NCBI RefSeq assembly: GCF_000368685.1
Contig: NZ_KB849625.1
Coordinates: 186,001-250,000 of the forward strand
Source: Acinetobacter baylyi DSM 14961 = CIP 107474
GTDB taxonomy: Bacteria; Pseudomonadota; Gammaproteobacteria; Pseudomonadales; Moraxellaceae
Length of the DNA stretch: 64,000 bases
Direction of reading: 5' to 3'
Under the pieces are notes generated by a model, which did no database searches, was not told the origin of the DNA, and was given only the letters and a program-made list of their open reading frames with translations. The position numbers were made by a program, and so were the translations under genes. How positions within the stretch are numbered: the first letter of the stretch is position 1; the number at the start of each line of letters is the position of its first letter. Positions 42,523-50,783 of this stretch are shown in pieces.

Positions 42523-42564
42523 AAAGAGCCTTTAAACTTAATGTCTAAAGGCTCTTTAAAATTT
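42523..42564. terminator. Intrinsic terminator
   Basis: AAAGAGCCTTTA (42523-42534) pairs with TAAAGGCTCTTT (42546-42557), followed by AAAATTTT. It lies 45 bp after the original stop of the split DUF805 gene and is the natural end of that transcript. About 260 bp of featureless AT-rich DNA follow to the anti-sigma gene. Confidence 0.8.
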
Positions 42565-42824
42565 TATAGCGATAATAGTTTAGATTAAAAAAACCTCTAA
42601 ACCATTCATTTTAAAAAATAAAAAATTATTATCGCCCAATAAAACACTATATAAAGAAAACCAAAAATTAAAATAAATTTCAAAAATTACCTTTAAGTTA
42701 TTTCTTATTTATTTACTTAAAATCAAATTATAATAACTTCAATCTATAAAATATTTTAATTAGACTATTAAAATCTAAAGCCTTATAAATTGTTTGCATT
42801 ACTCTAAAAATATTATGAAATAAA

Positions 42825-43004
42825 TCAGTGATCAAATTTCTTAAATTCTTTTGAAAGTTGAGATAAGGTCTTTATCTGTTTTCCATAACGGCGACATGAA
42901 CGGCAGGTCAATAAATGTAGCTGTAAATTGCTCTGCTCTCGCAATAAAAGTGCTCTATCTTGCTTTTCAGATAAGAGTTGAGTGGCCTGACGGCAGGTTA
43001 ACAT
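42825..43004 (-). CDS. Zinc-finger anti-sigma factor (zf-HC2 type)
   Basis: About 59 residues from ATG 43004, which has a perfect AGGAGG box. The protein has C (MLTCRQATQLLSEKQDRAL) and the H-x3-C-x2-C motif HLLTCRSC, the zinc-binding anti-sigma core. No TM segment is seen, so it is a soluble, minimal anti-sigma. It overlaps the 3' end of the sigma gene by 7 bp, which fits coupled synthesis of the sigma/anti-sigma pair. It should hold the ECF sigma factor until a metal or redox signal releases it. Confidence 0.85.
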   Translation of the reverse strand: MLTCRQATQLLSEKQDRALLLREQSNLQLHLLTCRSCRRYGKQIKTLSQLSKEFKKFDH

Positions 43005-43618
43005 GAGCAATCCTCCTGCAATAACCATTTATTTTCTAGGCATTCTCGCAGTCGGGTTCGGCTACGATACATCAGTACATTAAAATGTGAAACTGTCAGT
43101 TCGAGTTTCTCACAAATTTCACTGGAATTTAGTTCAATCACTTCACGCAGCATAAATACCTGTGCATATTTGGCAGGTAAGTGATTAAGACAAGCATCAA
43201 AAATAATCCAGAAATCTTGCTGTTCCATCATTTCTTCTGGACTTAACCAAGCTTGGGGAGCCTCATATTTATGCCAATGACCTGAAGCATCAAATAAGGC
43301 ATCAATGCTGAGTTCACTTTCCTCATCTTTAAAGAGTTCACTCATACTCACCAAACGTGATTTTTGTCTGATCAAATCAATGATCTTATTTTTTAAAATT
43401 GCAAAAACCCAAGTTTTGAAAGCAGCGCGTCCTGTAAAAGAATCCAAGTGTTGAAATGCACTTGCCAAAGCGTCCTGCACCACGTCCTCTGCATGCGGTA
43501 ATGAAGCAAGCTGTAAAACAGCAAATTTAATCATTTGTTGTCTTAGATCTTGTAAAAAGACAGGATTATTCACCTGATCTAAAAGATCCTTTTTGTGATG
43601 CGCTGAAGCAGAACTCAT
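42998..43618 (-). CDS. ECF RNA polymerase sigma factor
   Basis: 206 residues. Region 2 is visible as LPHAEDVVQDALASAFQHLDSFTGRAAFKTWVFAILKNKIIDLIRQ, and region 4 as LPAKYAQVFMLREVIELNSSEICEKLELTVSHFNVLMYRSRTRLRECL. It is about 20 residues longer than minimal ECFs because of an insert between the regions (SMSELFKDEESELSIDALFD). It starts within the last codons of the DUF2063 gene (4-bp overlap). It probably directs the matching promoters at 45587-45615 and 45637-45665, so it would activate its own operon. Confidence 0.92.
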   Translation of the reverse strand: MSSASAHHKKDLLDQVNNPVFLQDLRQQMIKFAVLQLASLPHAEDVVQDALASAFQHLDSFTGRAAFKTWVFAILKNKIIDLIRQKSRLVSMSELFKDEESELSIDALFDASGHWHKYEAPQAWLSPEEMMEQQDFWIIFDACLNHLPAKYAQVFMLREVIELNSSEICEKLELTVSHFNVLMYRSRTRLRECLENKWLLQEDCSC

Positions 43619-44373
43619 CCTTGGATCTCACCATAATTATGGGGAACATGAATTAATCTTAATCGAGTCAATAATGCTTTTAACTCATAGATTTGTATTT
43701 TAATTTCTTGCTCAGATAAATCAGGAAGCAAGGATTCAATCACCTGATGTAAATCTAGTTGCATGAGTCTATTTTGATTCAGTTGTTCGATCAATACAGC
43801 AAATAAAGGAGATAAAACTTCAAATCTGACTCGATCCAAATCATCTCGCCAGACCATAATTGCACTCGGTATGAGTTCGACCAAAGCAGGTGTCATTGCA
43901 GTTGTCCACTGATACACAGGATACTGATAGGCAAGCACCCATATCTGGGTGGTTAGTTGCCAATCCTGATCCTGGGCCAAAATTGGAGATTCAATTTCGA
44001 CGGTATCTAAATATAATTCTAACCATTCATACTGCAATAACTCGGCTAACCAGGGATATTGCTGCAATACAGGATGCTGTTGCTCATTTAGGTATTCGCG
44101 AAACTGTAAAGAAATATCATTGTAGAAAGGTGACTGGGATTGTGATTTCTGAAAAAACTCGACCAATAATTGCTGCCATTGCTGCTCAGGTAACATTGCC
44201 TGTGCTACAGGAAAGACCAAGTTGATAAATGAACAGACATTATTAAATAGCAAATCACGATAGACCTGCATGCGATTCGCAGCAAAGTTTGGTGGTGGCT
44301 CTAATTCAGGATTGCGAATCCAATTACAAAACTGTCGTTGCGTTGTGCGAAAGGATATTTGCTTTGCCTTCAT
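43615..44373 (-). CDS. DUF2063 protein, BufC/HvfC-type RiPP partner
   Basis: 252 residues. The N-terminal DUF2063 domain begins QRQFCNWIRNPELEPPPNFAANRMQVYRDLLFNNVCSFINLVFPVAQAMLPEQQWQQLLVEFF (the RxxVYRxNxxxN...FP pattern), followed by a second domain of mixed strands and helices. In copper-RiPP operons this protein works with the DUF692 enzyme to modify the Cys-rich precursor. It overlaps bufB by 50 bp and the sigma gene by 4 bp. Symbols used in other bacteria: bufC or hvfC. Confidence 0.88.
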   Translation of the reverse strand: MKAKQISFRTTQRQFCNWIRNPELEPPPNFAANRMQVYRDLLFNNVCSFINLVFPVAQAMLPEQQWQQLLVEFFQKSQSQSPFYNDISLQFREYLNEQQHPVLQQYPWLAELLQYEWLELYLDTVEIESPILAQDQDWQLTTQIWVLAYQYPVYQWTTAMTPALVELIPSAIMVWRDDLDRVRFEVLSPLFAVLIEQLNQNRLMQLDLHQVIESLLPDLSEQEIKIQIYELKALLTRLRLIHVPHNYGEIQG

Positions 44374-45187
44374 TACGGCTCCCCTGTTGCTGCATGATTT
44401 TGATCTGGCTCAACTCAGTTTGTAGTTGTGCCCAGGATGGGATATTAAAATCACGTTCCAGTAACGTCGGCTTAACTCCACAAACTTGATAGCTATATTG
44501 GAGGAGCTGCCAAACTGGATCACGAATTGCAGCACCATGCGTATCAATCAATAAATTTTTTTCAACTTGTTCGTGGCCTGCAACATGTAAGTAACGAATC
44601 CGGTCTTTAGGCATTGCGTCAATAAACGCATAAGCATCACTGTCATGATTCACACTATTTACATAGACATTATTAACGTCTAGCAGCAATTCACAGTCGG
44701 CTTTGAGCAAGACTTCACGTACAAACTCAGCTTCGGGCATTTCTGCATTCGGCATCAAATAAGTGGAAACGTTTTCAATCACCAATCTCTGCCCTAAAAT
44801 ATCCTGTACCCGTAAAATACGCTCTGCCACATAATTGACAGCAGCTTCAGTCATTGGAATGGGTAATAAATCATATAAATAGCCACCATCATGGGTATAG
44901 CTCAAATGCTCTGAGTAAATCTGCACCTGATAGCGTTGTAAAAAAAGTTTTACTTGCTGAATAAATTCAAGATCAAGTGGATGAGGCCCTCCAATCGATA
45001 ACGATAGTCCATGACAGATTAAAGGAGCTTTCTCTACACATCGTGCTAAAAGTTTGGCATGCCGTCCACCAAAACCCATCCAGTTTTCAGGAGCAACTTC
45101 GATAAAATCTGGATGAGTTTCAGCATTTAAAAATGCATCCATAAACTCACGCCTTAAACCCAGACCCACGCCCACCAATTCGGTCAT
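44324..45187 (-). CDS. DUF692/MNIO-family enzyme, BufB/HvfB type
   Basis: 287 residues, the multinuclear non-haem iron oxidase family. Metal-site motifs are visible in order: HGLSLSIGGP, SEHLSYT, IENVSTYL, LLDVNNVYVNSVNH, LHVAGHE, DTHGAAI and ERDFNIP. These enzymes turn cysteines of the precursor into copper-binding thio-heterocycles (thiooxazole or oxazolone-thioamide). The AGGAG box upstream of ATG 45187 is strong. It is the second gene of the operon, behind the precursor. Confidence 0.93.
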   Translation of the reverse strand: MTELVGVGLGLRREFMDAFLNAETHPDFIEVAPENWMGFGGRHAKLLARCVEKAPLICHGLSLSIGGPHPLDLEFIQQVKLFLQRYQVQIYSEHLSYTHDGGYLYDLLPIPMTEAAVNYVAERILRVQDILGQRLVIENVSTYLMPNAEMPEAEFVREVLLKADCELLLDVNNVYVNSVNHDSDAYAFIDAMPKDRIRYLHVAGHEQVEKNLLIDTHGAAIRDPVWQLLQYSYQVCGVKPTLLERDFNIPSWAQLQTELSQIKIMQQQGSRNEGKANILSHNATTVL

Positions 45188-45210
45188 GGTTAAACTCCTA
45201 TCATTGAACT

Positions 45211-45242
45211 GATGTCGATCTAATAGATGTTAGATCGACATC
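45211..45242 (-). promoter_or_regulatory. 13-bp hairpin between precursor and enzyme genes
   Basis: GATGTCGATCTAA (45211-45223) pairs perfectly with TTAGATCGACATC (45230-45242), with a 6-nt loop. No T-run follows on the minus strand, so it is not a standard terminator. It may protect the precursor mRNA or make transcription partly stop, giving more precursor than enzyme. Confidence 0.6.
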
Positions 45243-45259
45243 ATCCATGAGTGAATGGA

Positions 45260-45535
45260 TTATTTAGCGCCACACTTACCGTCAGCGACTTTTTTATCTG
45301 CGCCGCACTTTGCATCTGCTGCTTTTTTTGCTGCACCACATTTGGCTTCAGCAGATTTATGCTGTTGTTTTGCTTTATTGGCACCACATTTTGCCTCACC
45401 ACACTTGCCATCAGCAGCTTTGTTTGCATGTGCTTCTGTTGCTGTGGTGGTGGCTGCCACAGCCACCTGAGTTACACCAGCGACTGATAATGCCAATAAT
45501 GCTGCAACTGAAGTCATTGAATTAAGTTTGCTCAT
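45260..45535 (-). CDS. Cys-rich RiPP precursor, bufferin/HvfA type
   Basis: 91 residues. A Sec signal runs to about residue 27 (VAAL..ALSVAGVTQVAVA|AT). The mature part is Ala/Lys-rich with five KCG motifs, Cys 45, 50, 66, 77 and 88 (DGKCGEAKCG, EAKCG, DAKCG, DGKCG). These resemble the EGKCG motifs of the Haemophilus HvfA copper peptide. It is followed by the MNIO enzyme and DUF2063 partner, so the cysteines are probably modified and the peptide then exported to bind copper in the periplasm. An AAGGAA box precedes the ATG. The gene lies directly behind the promoter at 45587-45615. Confidence 0.87.
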   Translation of the reverse strand: MSKLNSMTSVAALLALSVAGVTQVAVAATTTATEAHANKAADGKCGEAKCGANKAKQQHKSAEAKCGAAKKAADAKCGADKKVADGKCGAK

Positions 45536-45586
45536 TTTTCTATTCCTTTTAAGGTAAATACTCGGTTTGTACAGAGGTACATAAAG

Positions 45587-45615
45587 TTAGACGGCGCAAA
45601 TCTCAATTTATTACA
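45587..45615 (-). promoter_or_regulatory. Predicted ECF promoter of the RiPP operon
   Basis: On the minus strand TGTAATAAATTGA is followed, 22 bp from its first base, by CGTCTAA. The mirror promoter for the DoxX gene has the same parts at the same distance. The -10 CGTC core is typical of ECF promoters. The predicted start leaves a leader of about 45 nt. Confidence 0.65.
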
Positions 45616-45636
45616 GTGCAAATAAAAAAAAGTTTG

Positions 45637-45665
45637 TGTAAGAAACTGACGCTTTATCCGACTAA
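45637..45665 (+). promoter_or_regulatory. Predicted ECF promoter of the DoxX gene
   Basis: TGTAAGAAACTGA and, 22 bp from its first base, CGACTAA. It shares 13 positions of the upstream block pattern TGTAAxAAAxTGA and the CCGWCTAA block with the divergent promoter. The predicted leader is about 27 nt. Confidence 0.65.
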
Positions 45666-45698
45666 TGATCATTCAATCTCATTCGGTGTGAAGTTATC

Positions 45699-46331
45699 AT
45701 GAAGAACATTTTGCATTCTCTGGCTCAATGCTATCAAAACACCTGCACCCTGCTTAAACATGCAGATGGTATCGCAGCACTTGCCTTACGATGTTATTTG
45801 ACGCCGATTTTTTGGATGGCGGGTACAAATAAGCTGATGCATTTCCAGGATACAGTGGAATGGTTTGGTAATACAGATTGGGGGTTAGGTCTACCCTTTC
45901 CTTATGTTATGGCGGCGTTGGCAACATCCACTGAGATCGCAGGTGCTGTTCTGCTGGCACTGGGTTTATTCACTCGTTTTATGAGTATTCCATTGATTAT
46001 TACCATGCTCGTCGCCATTTTCAGTGTACATTTGCCAAATGGCTGGCAAGCGATTGCCGATCCGAATGCTCCCTTTGCCAATGCTCAAGTATTAGACTCC
46101 AGTGAGAAGCTAGACAAAGCGCGGGAGATTTTAATGGCCTATGGCAATTATGACTGGCTCACATCTAGCGGTTCATTGGTGATTCTAAATAATGGTGTTG
46201 AATTTGCAGTGACTTATTTAATTATGTTGATTGCACTCATGGTACTGGGGGGAGGTCGTTATTTGAGTGTAGATTATTGGATTCAATCAAAGCTCAAACA
46301 CTCTGCCCTTAAAGAAACAACGATCAAGTAA
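45699..46331 (+). CDS. DoxX-family membrane protein of the RiPP cluster
   Basis: 210 residues with four main hydrophobic segments. The DoxX start ALRCYLTPIFWMAGTNKLMHF and the block ATSTEIAGAVLLALGLFTRFMSIPLIITMLVAIFSVH match the family. A long periplasmic-type loop lies between TM3 and TM4 (residues about 110-160). DoxX genes accompany many DUF692/DUF2063 RiPP clusters and may serve redox or heme-copper handling in the membrane; the exact job is not known. It is divergent from the precursor and shares the predicted ECF promoter motif. Confidence 0.87.
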   Translation: MKNILHSLAQCYQNTCTLLKHADGIAALALRCYLTPIFWMAGTNKLMHFQDTVEWFGNTDWGLGLPFPYVMAALATSTEIAGAVLLALGLFTRFMSIPLIITMLVAIFSVHLPNGWQAIADPNAPFANAQVLDSSEKLDKAREILMAYGNYDWLTSSGSLVILNNGVEFAVTYLIMLIALMVLGGGRYLSVDYWIQSKLKHSALKETTIK

Positions 46332-46537
46332 ATCACTTGTGTACAGCAATGACCACTTGCAGTATTCGTCATTGCCCTATTTACAATACTCATCAAAAGA
46401 TATGCAAAATAGATTCATAACGGTAAACATAAAATTGAAATGGCGCAATTCAATACTTCAAATGGCACTTAACGTGCCCTTTTTATCATTTTAAAAATGT
46501 GACTTAAAAAAGTGGTATGTATAGCAAAAAAATGACA

Positions 46538-46564
46538 ATAAAAAAGCCACTTTAGTAAGCGGCT
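46538..46564 (-). terminator. Intrinsic terminator of ssrA
   Basis: On the minus strand AGCCGCTT pairs with AAGTGGCT (one G-U pair), loop ACTA-like, followed by TTTTTT. It lies about 20 bp after the tmRNA 3' end. Confidence 0.8.
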
Positions 46565-46582
46565 GATTTATTTAAGTAATTT

Positions 46583-46942
46583 TGGTGGAGATGGCGGGAG
46601 TTGAACCCGCGTCCGCCAGCACTACACTCGAGAATACTACATGCTTAGATATCGTCTATTGTTTTAACACCCAGTGACCCGACGAACAGGGTACAAGATG
46701 CGATCCTCTAAGTTTGGTATAAAGCCCCGAGGCTTGACTCTATACGGACTTGTGTGCGTGCGCTACGGTCGGGTTCCTAAACCACAAGTATTCTAGGAAG
46801 CGGACAAACTGCCCTTAGGCAGCTAGAGCGTAAGTTTCGTCGTTTGCGACTATTAAAATGCAAATTTTATTTACGAGAGAAAATGCGCTCTCGGCATGCA
46901 TCTATGAGCTTCATCACCAGCGTCGAAGCCAATAACATCCCC
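46583..46942 (-). ncRNA. ssrA: tmRNA
   Basis: 360 nt. The 5' end reads GGGGATGTTATTGGCTTCGA and the 3' end reads CGGGTTCAACTCCCGCCATC then TCCACCA, the tRNA-like half with T-arm and encoded CCA. The tag frame reads ANDETYALAA followed by TAA (resume codon GCA), as in Acinetobacter. It rescues stalled ribosomes with SmpB. The 3' end is intact, and no integrated element is attached. Confidence 0.97.
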
Positions 46943-47073
46943 AGATGAGTATTACACTATAGCACAACCCTGAAAAATTGCTATGCAATTTATAACCAAA
47001 TGAACTGCGCCAATGTATTTAACATGATAATTGAGCTACTATTTTATTTTTCAAGGATGCCTAATAAGAAAAC

Positions 47074-48561
47074 ATGAGCTACTTACTTGCCCTCGATCAA
47101 GGAACGACATCTAGCCGCGCCATTATCTTCGATGAAAAAGGCCAGATCCATGCAACTGCACAACGTGAAACACGTATCAAAACCCCAAATTCTGGTTGGG
47201 TAGAACAAGATGCCAATGAAATATGGTCAAGCCAGATTGCTGTTATTCAGCAAGCCTTGGCTTCAGCTCATATTCTGGCAAAGGATATCAAGGCTTTAGG
47301 ACTGACCAATCAACGTGAAACAACAGTCGTTTGGGATAAACGCACAGGTAAAGCACTTGCGCCCGCAATTATCTGGCAAGATCGACGTGCAGCACAGTGG
47401 TGTAATACCTTAATTGAAAATGGCATGCTGGTACAGGTTCAGCAAAAAACAGGTTTAAGAATTGACCCCTATTTTAGTGCAGGAAAATTGGTCTGGTTAC
47501 TTGAAAATATTGCGGGATTTCGAATACTTGCCGAACAGGGACATGCCGCGTTTGGTACCATTGATAGTTGGCTGGTCTGGAATTTAACTCAAGGTGCAGA
47601 GCATATCATTGAGGCCAGTAATGCGTCTCGTACCATGCTCATGAACCTTTCAACACAAATGTGGGATGAAGATTTACTTAATAAATTTAATATTCCAGCA
47701 GCAATTCTACCTAAAATCATTAGCTCAGATGCATATGTGGCCGATACTGCACAAGGTCTTTTGGGAAGTACAATTCCGATTACTGGAATATTGGGTGATC
47801 AACAAGCAGCGTTATTTGGTCAGTCATGTTTTGAGGTAGGTTCTGCCAAAAACACCTATGGCACAGGATGTTTTATGCTGTTCAATACAGGAGATCAACT
47901 TCAATTTAGTCAAAATCAGTTGCTCACTACCCTTGCATGGCAATGTCAAAATCAAACCCGTTATGCACTCGAAGGCAGTGTATTTATGGCAGGCGCCATT
48001 GTGCAATGGTTACGTGATGGTCTTGGACTCATTCAGCATAGTGCCCAAGTTGAGCAACTTGCCAGTCAGGTGCAAAGTACAGAAGGTGTCGTTTTGGTGC
48101 CCGCATTTACTGGGCTTGGTGCGCCGCACTGGGACAGTGAAGCGCGTGCTTTGCTTTGTGGAATGTCGCGCGGTACCACAAAAGCACATATTGCTCGTGC
48201 AGCACTTGAAGCGATTGCCTTCCAAGTCTCTGATGTGTTGTGTGCCATGCAGTCTGATTTATCGCGGCCATTAAAAGAACTTCGTGTCGATGGGGGTGCC
48301 AGCCAAAACGATATGCTCATGCAATTTCAGGCCGATATTTTAAATGTACCTGTTCTACGGCCTAAAATGCTTGAATCAACCGCTTGGGGTGCAGCAGCCA
48401 TGGCCGGCTTAAAAGCAGGTGTTTTTACCAATCTGGATGAAATTGCAGCGTCATGGCAACTTGATCGTACTTTTGAGCCAAAGATGAAAAATGACGAACG
48501 TGAATCACGTTTGTGTGAATGGAGTCAGGCACTCAAAAGAGCGAAGTCCAATTTGATATAA
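47074..48561 (+). CDS. glpK: Glycerol kinase
   Basis: 495 residues, full length. The N-terminal FGGY block ALDQGTTSSRAIIFD, the substrate motif TNQRETTVVWDKRTG and IIWQDRRA, the catalytic-loop segment GILGDQQAALFGQ, the second FGGY signature (TYGTGCFMLFNTG and RVDGGASQNDMLMQFQADIL) are all present. It phosphorylates glycerol to glycerol-3-phosphate. No glpF or glpD is next to it. It has a strong terminator. Confidence 0.97.
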   Translation: MSYLLALDQGTTSSRAIIFDEKGQIHATAQRETRIKTPNSGWVEQDANEIWSSQIAVIQQALASAHILAKDIKALGLTNQRETTVVWDKRTGKALAPAIIWQDRRAAQWCNTLIENGMLVQVQQKTGLRIDPYFSAGKLVWLLENIAGFRILAEQGHAAFGTIDSWLVWNLTQGAEHIIEASNASRTMLMNLSTQMWDEDLLNKFNIPAAILPKIISSDAYVADTAQGLLGSTIPITGILGDQQAALFGQSCFEVGSAKNTYGTGCFMLFNTGDQLQFSQNQLLTTLAWQCQNQTRYALEGSVFMAGAIVQWLRDGLGLIQHSAQVEQLASQVQSTEGVVLVPAFTGLGAPHWDSEARALLCGMSRGTTKAHIARAALEAIAFQVSDVLCAMQSDLSRPLKELRVDGGASQNDMLMQFQADILNVPVLRPKMLESTAWGAAAMAGLKAGVFTNLDEIAASWQLDRTFEPKMKNDERESRLCEWSQALKRAKSNLI

Positions 48562-48563
48562 AT

Positions 48564-48595
48564 AAAAAAGCTGCAATAACTTGCAGCTTTTTTAT
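48564..48595. terminator. Bidirectional intrinsic terminator
   Basis: AAAAAAGCTGCAA pairs with TTGCAGCTTTTTT with a 4-nt loop. It lies between the convergent glpK and gamma-glutamyltransferase genes and suits both. Confidence 0.9.
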
Positions 48596-48618
48596 TGATC
48601 TAAATTAAATGCCTGAAA

Positions 48619-50580
48619 CTATAAAGCACCATTACCCAGTACAATACCTTCACGTCGAGGGTCGACGCCACCCACATACTTAATCTGCTGATTTTGTATG
48701 GCAATGCGCATAATGGTAGCAACCCCACTACTTTGTGCCGAAGAATTAATGCCATGACCTTTAGCTTTTAAGCCATCGATGAGTGCAGTTAGATCAAGTG
48801 AAGTATTTGAACTATCTACATTGGTATTTGCGCTATTGGTCGCACCAAAATTCACAAGTGAAGTCGCTTGCTGTGCATCTAAATTCCAGTCTAGTGCGCC
48901 TACCAGTGTTTTGACCACATACTGGATAATCGTACCGCCGCCTGGTGAACCCGTTGCCATATAGAAATCACCTGGTGCAGTCCCTTTAAAGACCAACGTC
49001 GGTGCCATGGTACTTCTTGGCCGTTTATTGGCTTGAACACGGTTTGCAACCAAATTACCTGTGCTATCTACTGGCTGTGCACTAAAATCTGTCAATTGAT
49101 TGGTCAGCAAGAATCCATCAACCATATGGAATGAACCCATACTCGACTCAACCGTAGATGTCATAGACACAACATTGCCATAAGCATCTGCAATCGTAAA
49201 CTGAGTTGTTCCATGCTCTACAGTATTATCAATACCCGCATTGACACTAAAGTCTCCAGCAGTTGCGACTTTCATGCTTTGATCTGGATTAATCAAACCC
49301 GCACGTTGCTTCAAATAGTTTTTATTGAGCATGCTGCTGACACCTTGAGCGGGAAGCGGCACAAAATCGGTATCTGCGACATATTTATCACGATCGGCAT
49401 ACGCCAGACGCTCAGCCTCGGAAACTAAATGCACACCCATCACCGTAGGCACACCACCCTCGGTTTCAGGCTGTGTCGGGCCATATGATGCAAGATCAAA
49501 ATTCTCTAAAATTCCCAGCGTCTGAGCCACAGCAATCCCTCCTGATGATGGCGGTGGCATGGTACATACATGATACTGGCTACGATAAGTAAAACAGATG
49601 GCATCACGCTTCTTGGCTTGATAATTGGCTAAATCATTCAGTGTCATCAGACTTGGAGTAATGGGCGTATTGGCGGCATCATCACCTTTATCTTGTTGAG
49701 CTTTAGCAATGATTGCCTGTGCAATTGTTCCACTATACATTGCTTGAGCACCATTCGCCGCAATCGTACGAATGGTGCGTGCATAGTCCTGATTGGTCAT
49801 GGTTTCTCCCACCTGATAAGGAGAACCATCTGCATGAAAGTAAGTTTTTACTGCATTTGCATCCAGAGCCAATGAAGCTGCATTACTTTGAATAGCGGCT
49901 GCCAGTCGTCCTGGTACTTTAAAACCACCTTCGGCTAATTGTACGGAGTTATCAAATAATTGATTCCATCTTAATTTACCATGTTCGTTATGCGCCATTT
50001 CCAGCATACGCATCACACCAGGCACCCCAATCGAACGACCACTACGTCTTGCACTTGGCACGGGTGCGAGTGAGTTTGGATCCTCTAGATTCTGACGAAC
50101 CAGATAATATTCATTGGCTGCTGCTGGGGCAGTTTCTCGGCCATCATAGGCTGTGACTTTTTGAGTTTGGGCATCGTAGTACATCATAAATGCACTACCT
50201 GCAATGGTACTCGATTGTGGTTCGACCAAACCCAGTACGGCTTGTACAGCAATTGCTGCATCTACAGCCGAACCACCTGCTTTTAAGATGTCACAGCCTG
50301 CTTTAGTCGCCAGTGGTGTATTGGCAACGACCATATATTGATTTGATGTTTTTGCTTTTAAACCCAAACGATATGCAGAGGCAGGTTCGGGTGCCGAAGG
50401 ATCGCCGACTTGCCCACTGCCTACCACGACAGTTGAGCCATCACTAGTCAGCTGATTACAGCTATTCGGGTTGGTATCTACGATTGTAGATGTTTGTTCC
50501 TGATCATTTGAATCATTACACCCCTGTAACAATCCTAAACTTAAAAAACCTCCCAGAATGAGGAAATATTTTTTTTGCAT
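48619..50580 (-). CDS. ggt: Gamma-glutamyltransferase, lipoprotein form
   Basis: 653 residues. The signal ends in the lipobox LLQGC, so the enzyme is lipid-anchored, unlike the soluble periplasmic E. coli enzyme. The large-subunit part has VVANTPLATKAGCDILKAGGSAVDAAIAVQAVLGLVEPQSSTIAG. The autocleavage threonine is in VEHGTTQFTIAD near residue 460, the new N-terminus of the small subunit. The substrate loops KRPRSTMAPTLVF and GSPGGGTIIQYVV follow. It cleaves glutathione and transfers the glutamyl group. A short Ser/Thr-rich stretch follows the signal (residues 22-60). Confidence 0.93.
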   Translation of the reverse strand: MQKKYFLILGGFLSLGLLQGCNDSNDQEQTSTIVDTNPNSCNQLTSDGSTVVVGSGQVGDPSAPEPASAYRLGLKAKTSNQYMVVANTPLATKAGCDILKAGGSAVDAAIAVQAVLGLVEPQSSTIAGSAFMMYYDAQTQKVTAYDGRETAPAAANEYYLVRQNLEDPNSLAPVPSARRSGRSIGVPGVMRMLEMAHNEHGKLRWNQLFDNSVQLAEGGFKVPGRLAAAIQSNAASLALDANAVKTYFHADGSPYQVGETMTNQDYARTIRTIAANGAQAMYSGTIAQAIIAKAQQDKGDDAANTPITPSLMTLNDLANYQAKKRDAICFTYRSQYHVCTMPPPSSGGIAVAQTLGILENFDLASYGPTQPETEGGVPTVMGVHLVSEAERLAYADRDKYVADTDFVPLPAQGVSSMLNKNYLKQRAGLINPDQSMKVATAGDFSVNAGIDNTVEHGTTQFTIADAYGNVVSMTSTVESSMGSFHMVDGFLLTNQLTDFSAQPVDSTGNLVANRVQANKRPRSTMAPTLVFKGTAPGDFYMATGSPGGGTIIQYVVKTLVGALDWNLDAQQATSLVNFGATNSANTNVDSSNTSLDLTALIDGLKAKGHGINSSAQSSGVATIMRIAIQNQQIKYVGGVDPRREGIVLGNGAL

Positions 50581-50783
50581 TGCATCTCCATTTATATTTC
50601 ATTATTAAGTGTTCCTTCCAAGCAATTATGGAGCCAATATTTAGAAAAAATAAATTACCTTTTATATCAAATGCTTAATAATTCAGCACTAAACAGATTA
50701 ACTTATTCAATTTTATTAAGATAATTTAAAAAAATAGATCAAGCATTATCACATTGATGTCATAACGCTTGGTAAAAAAATGC

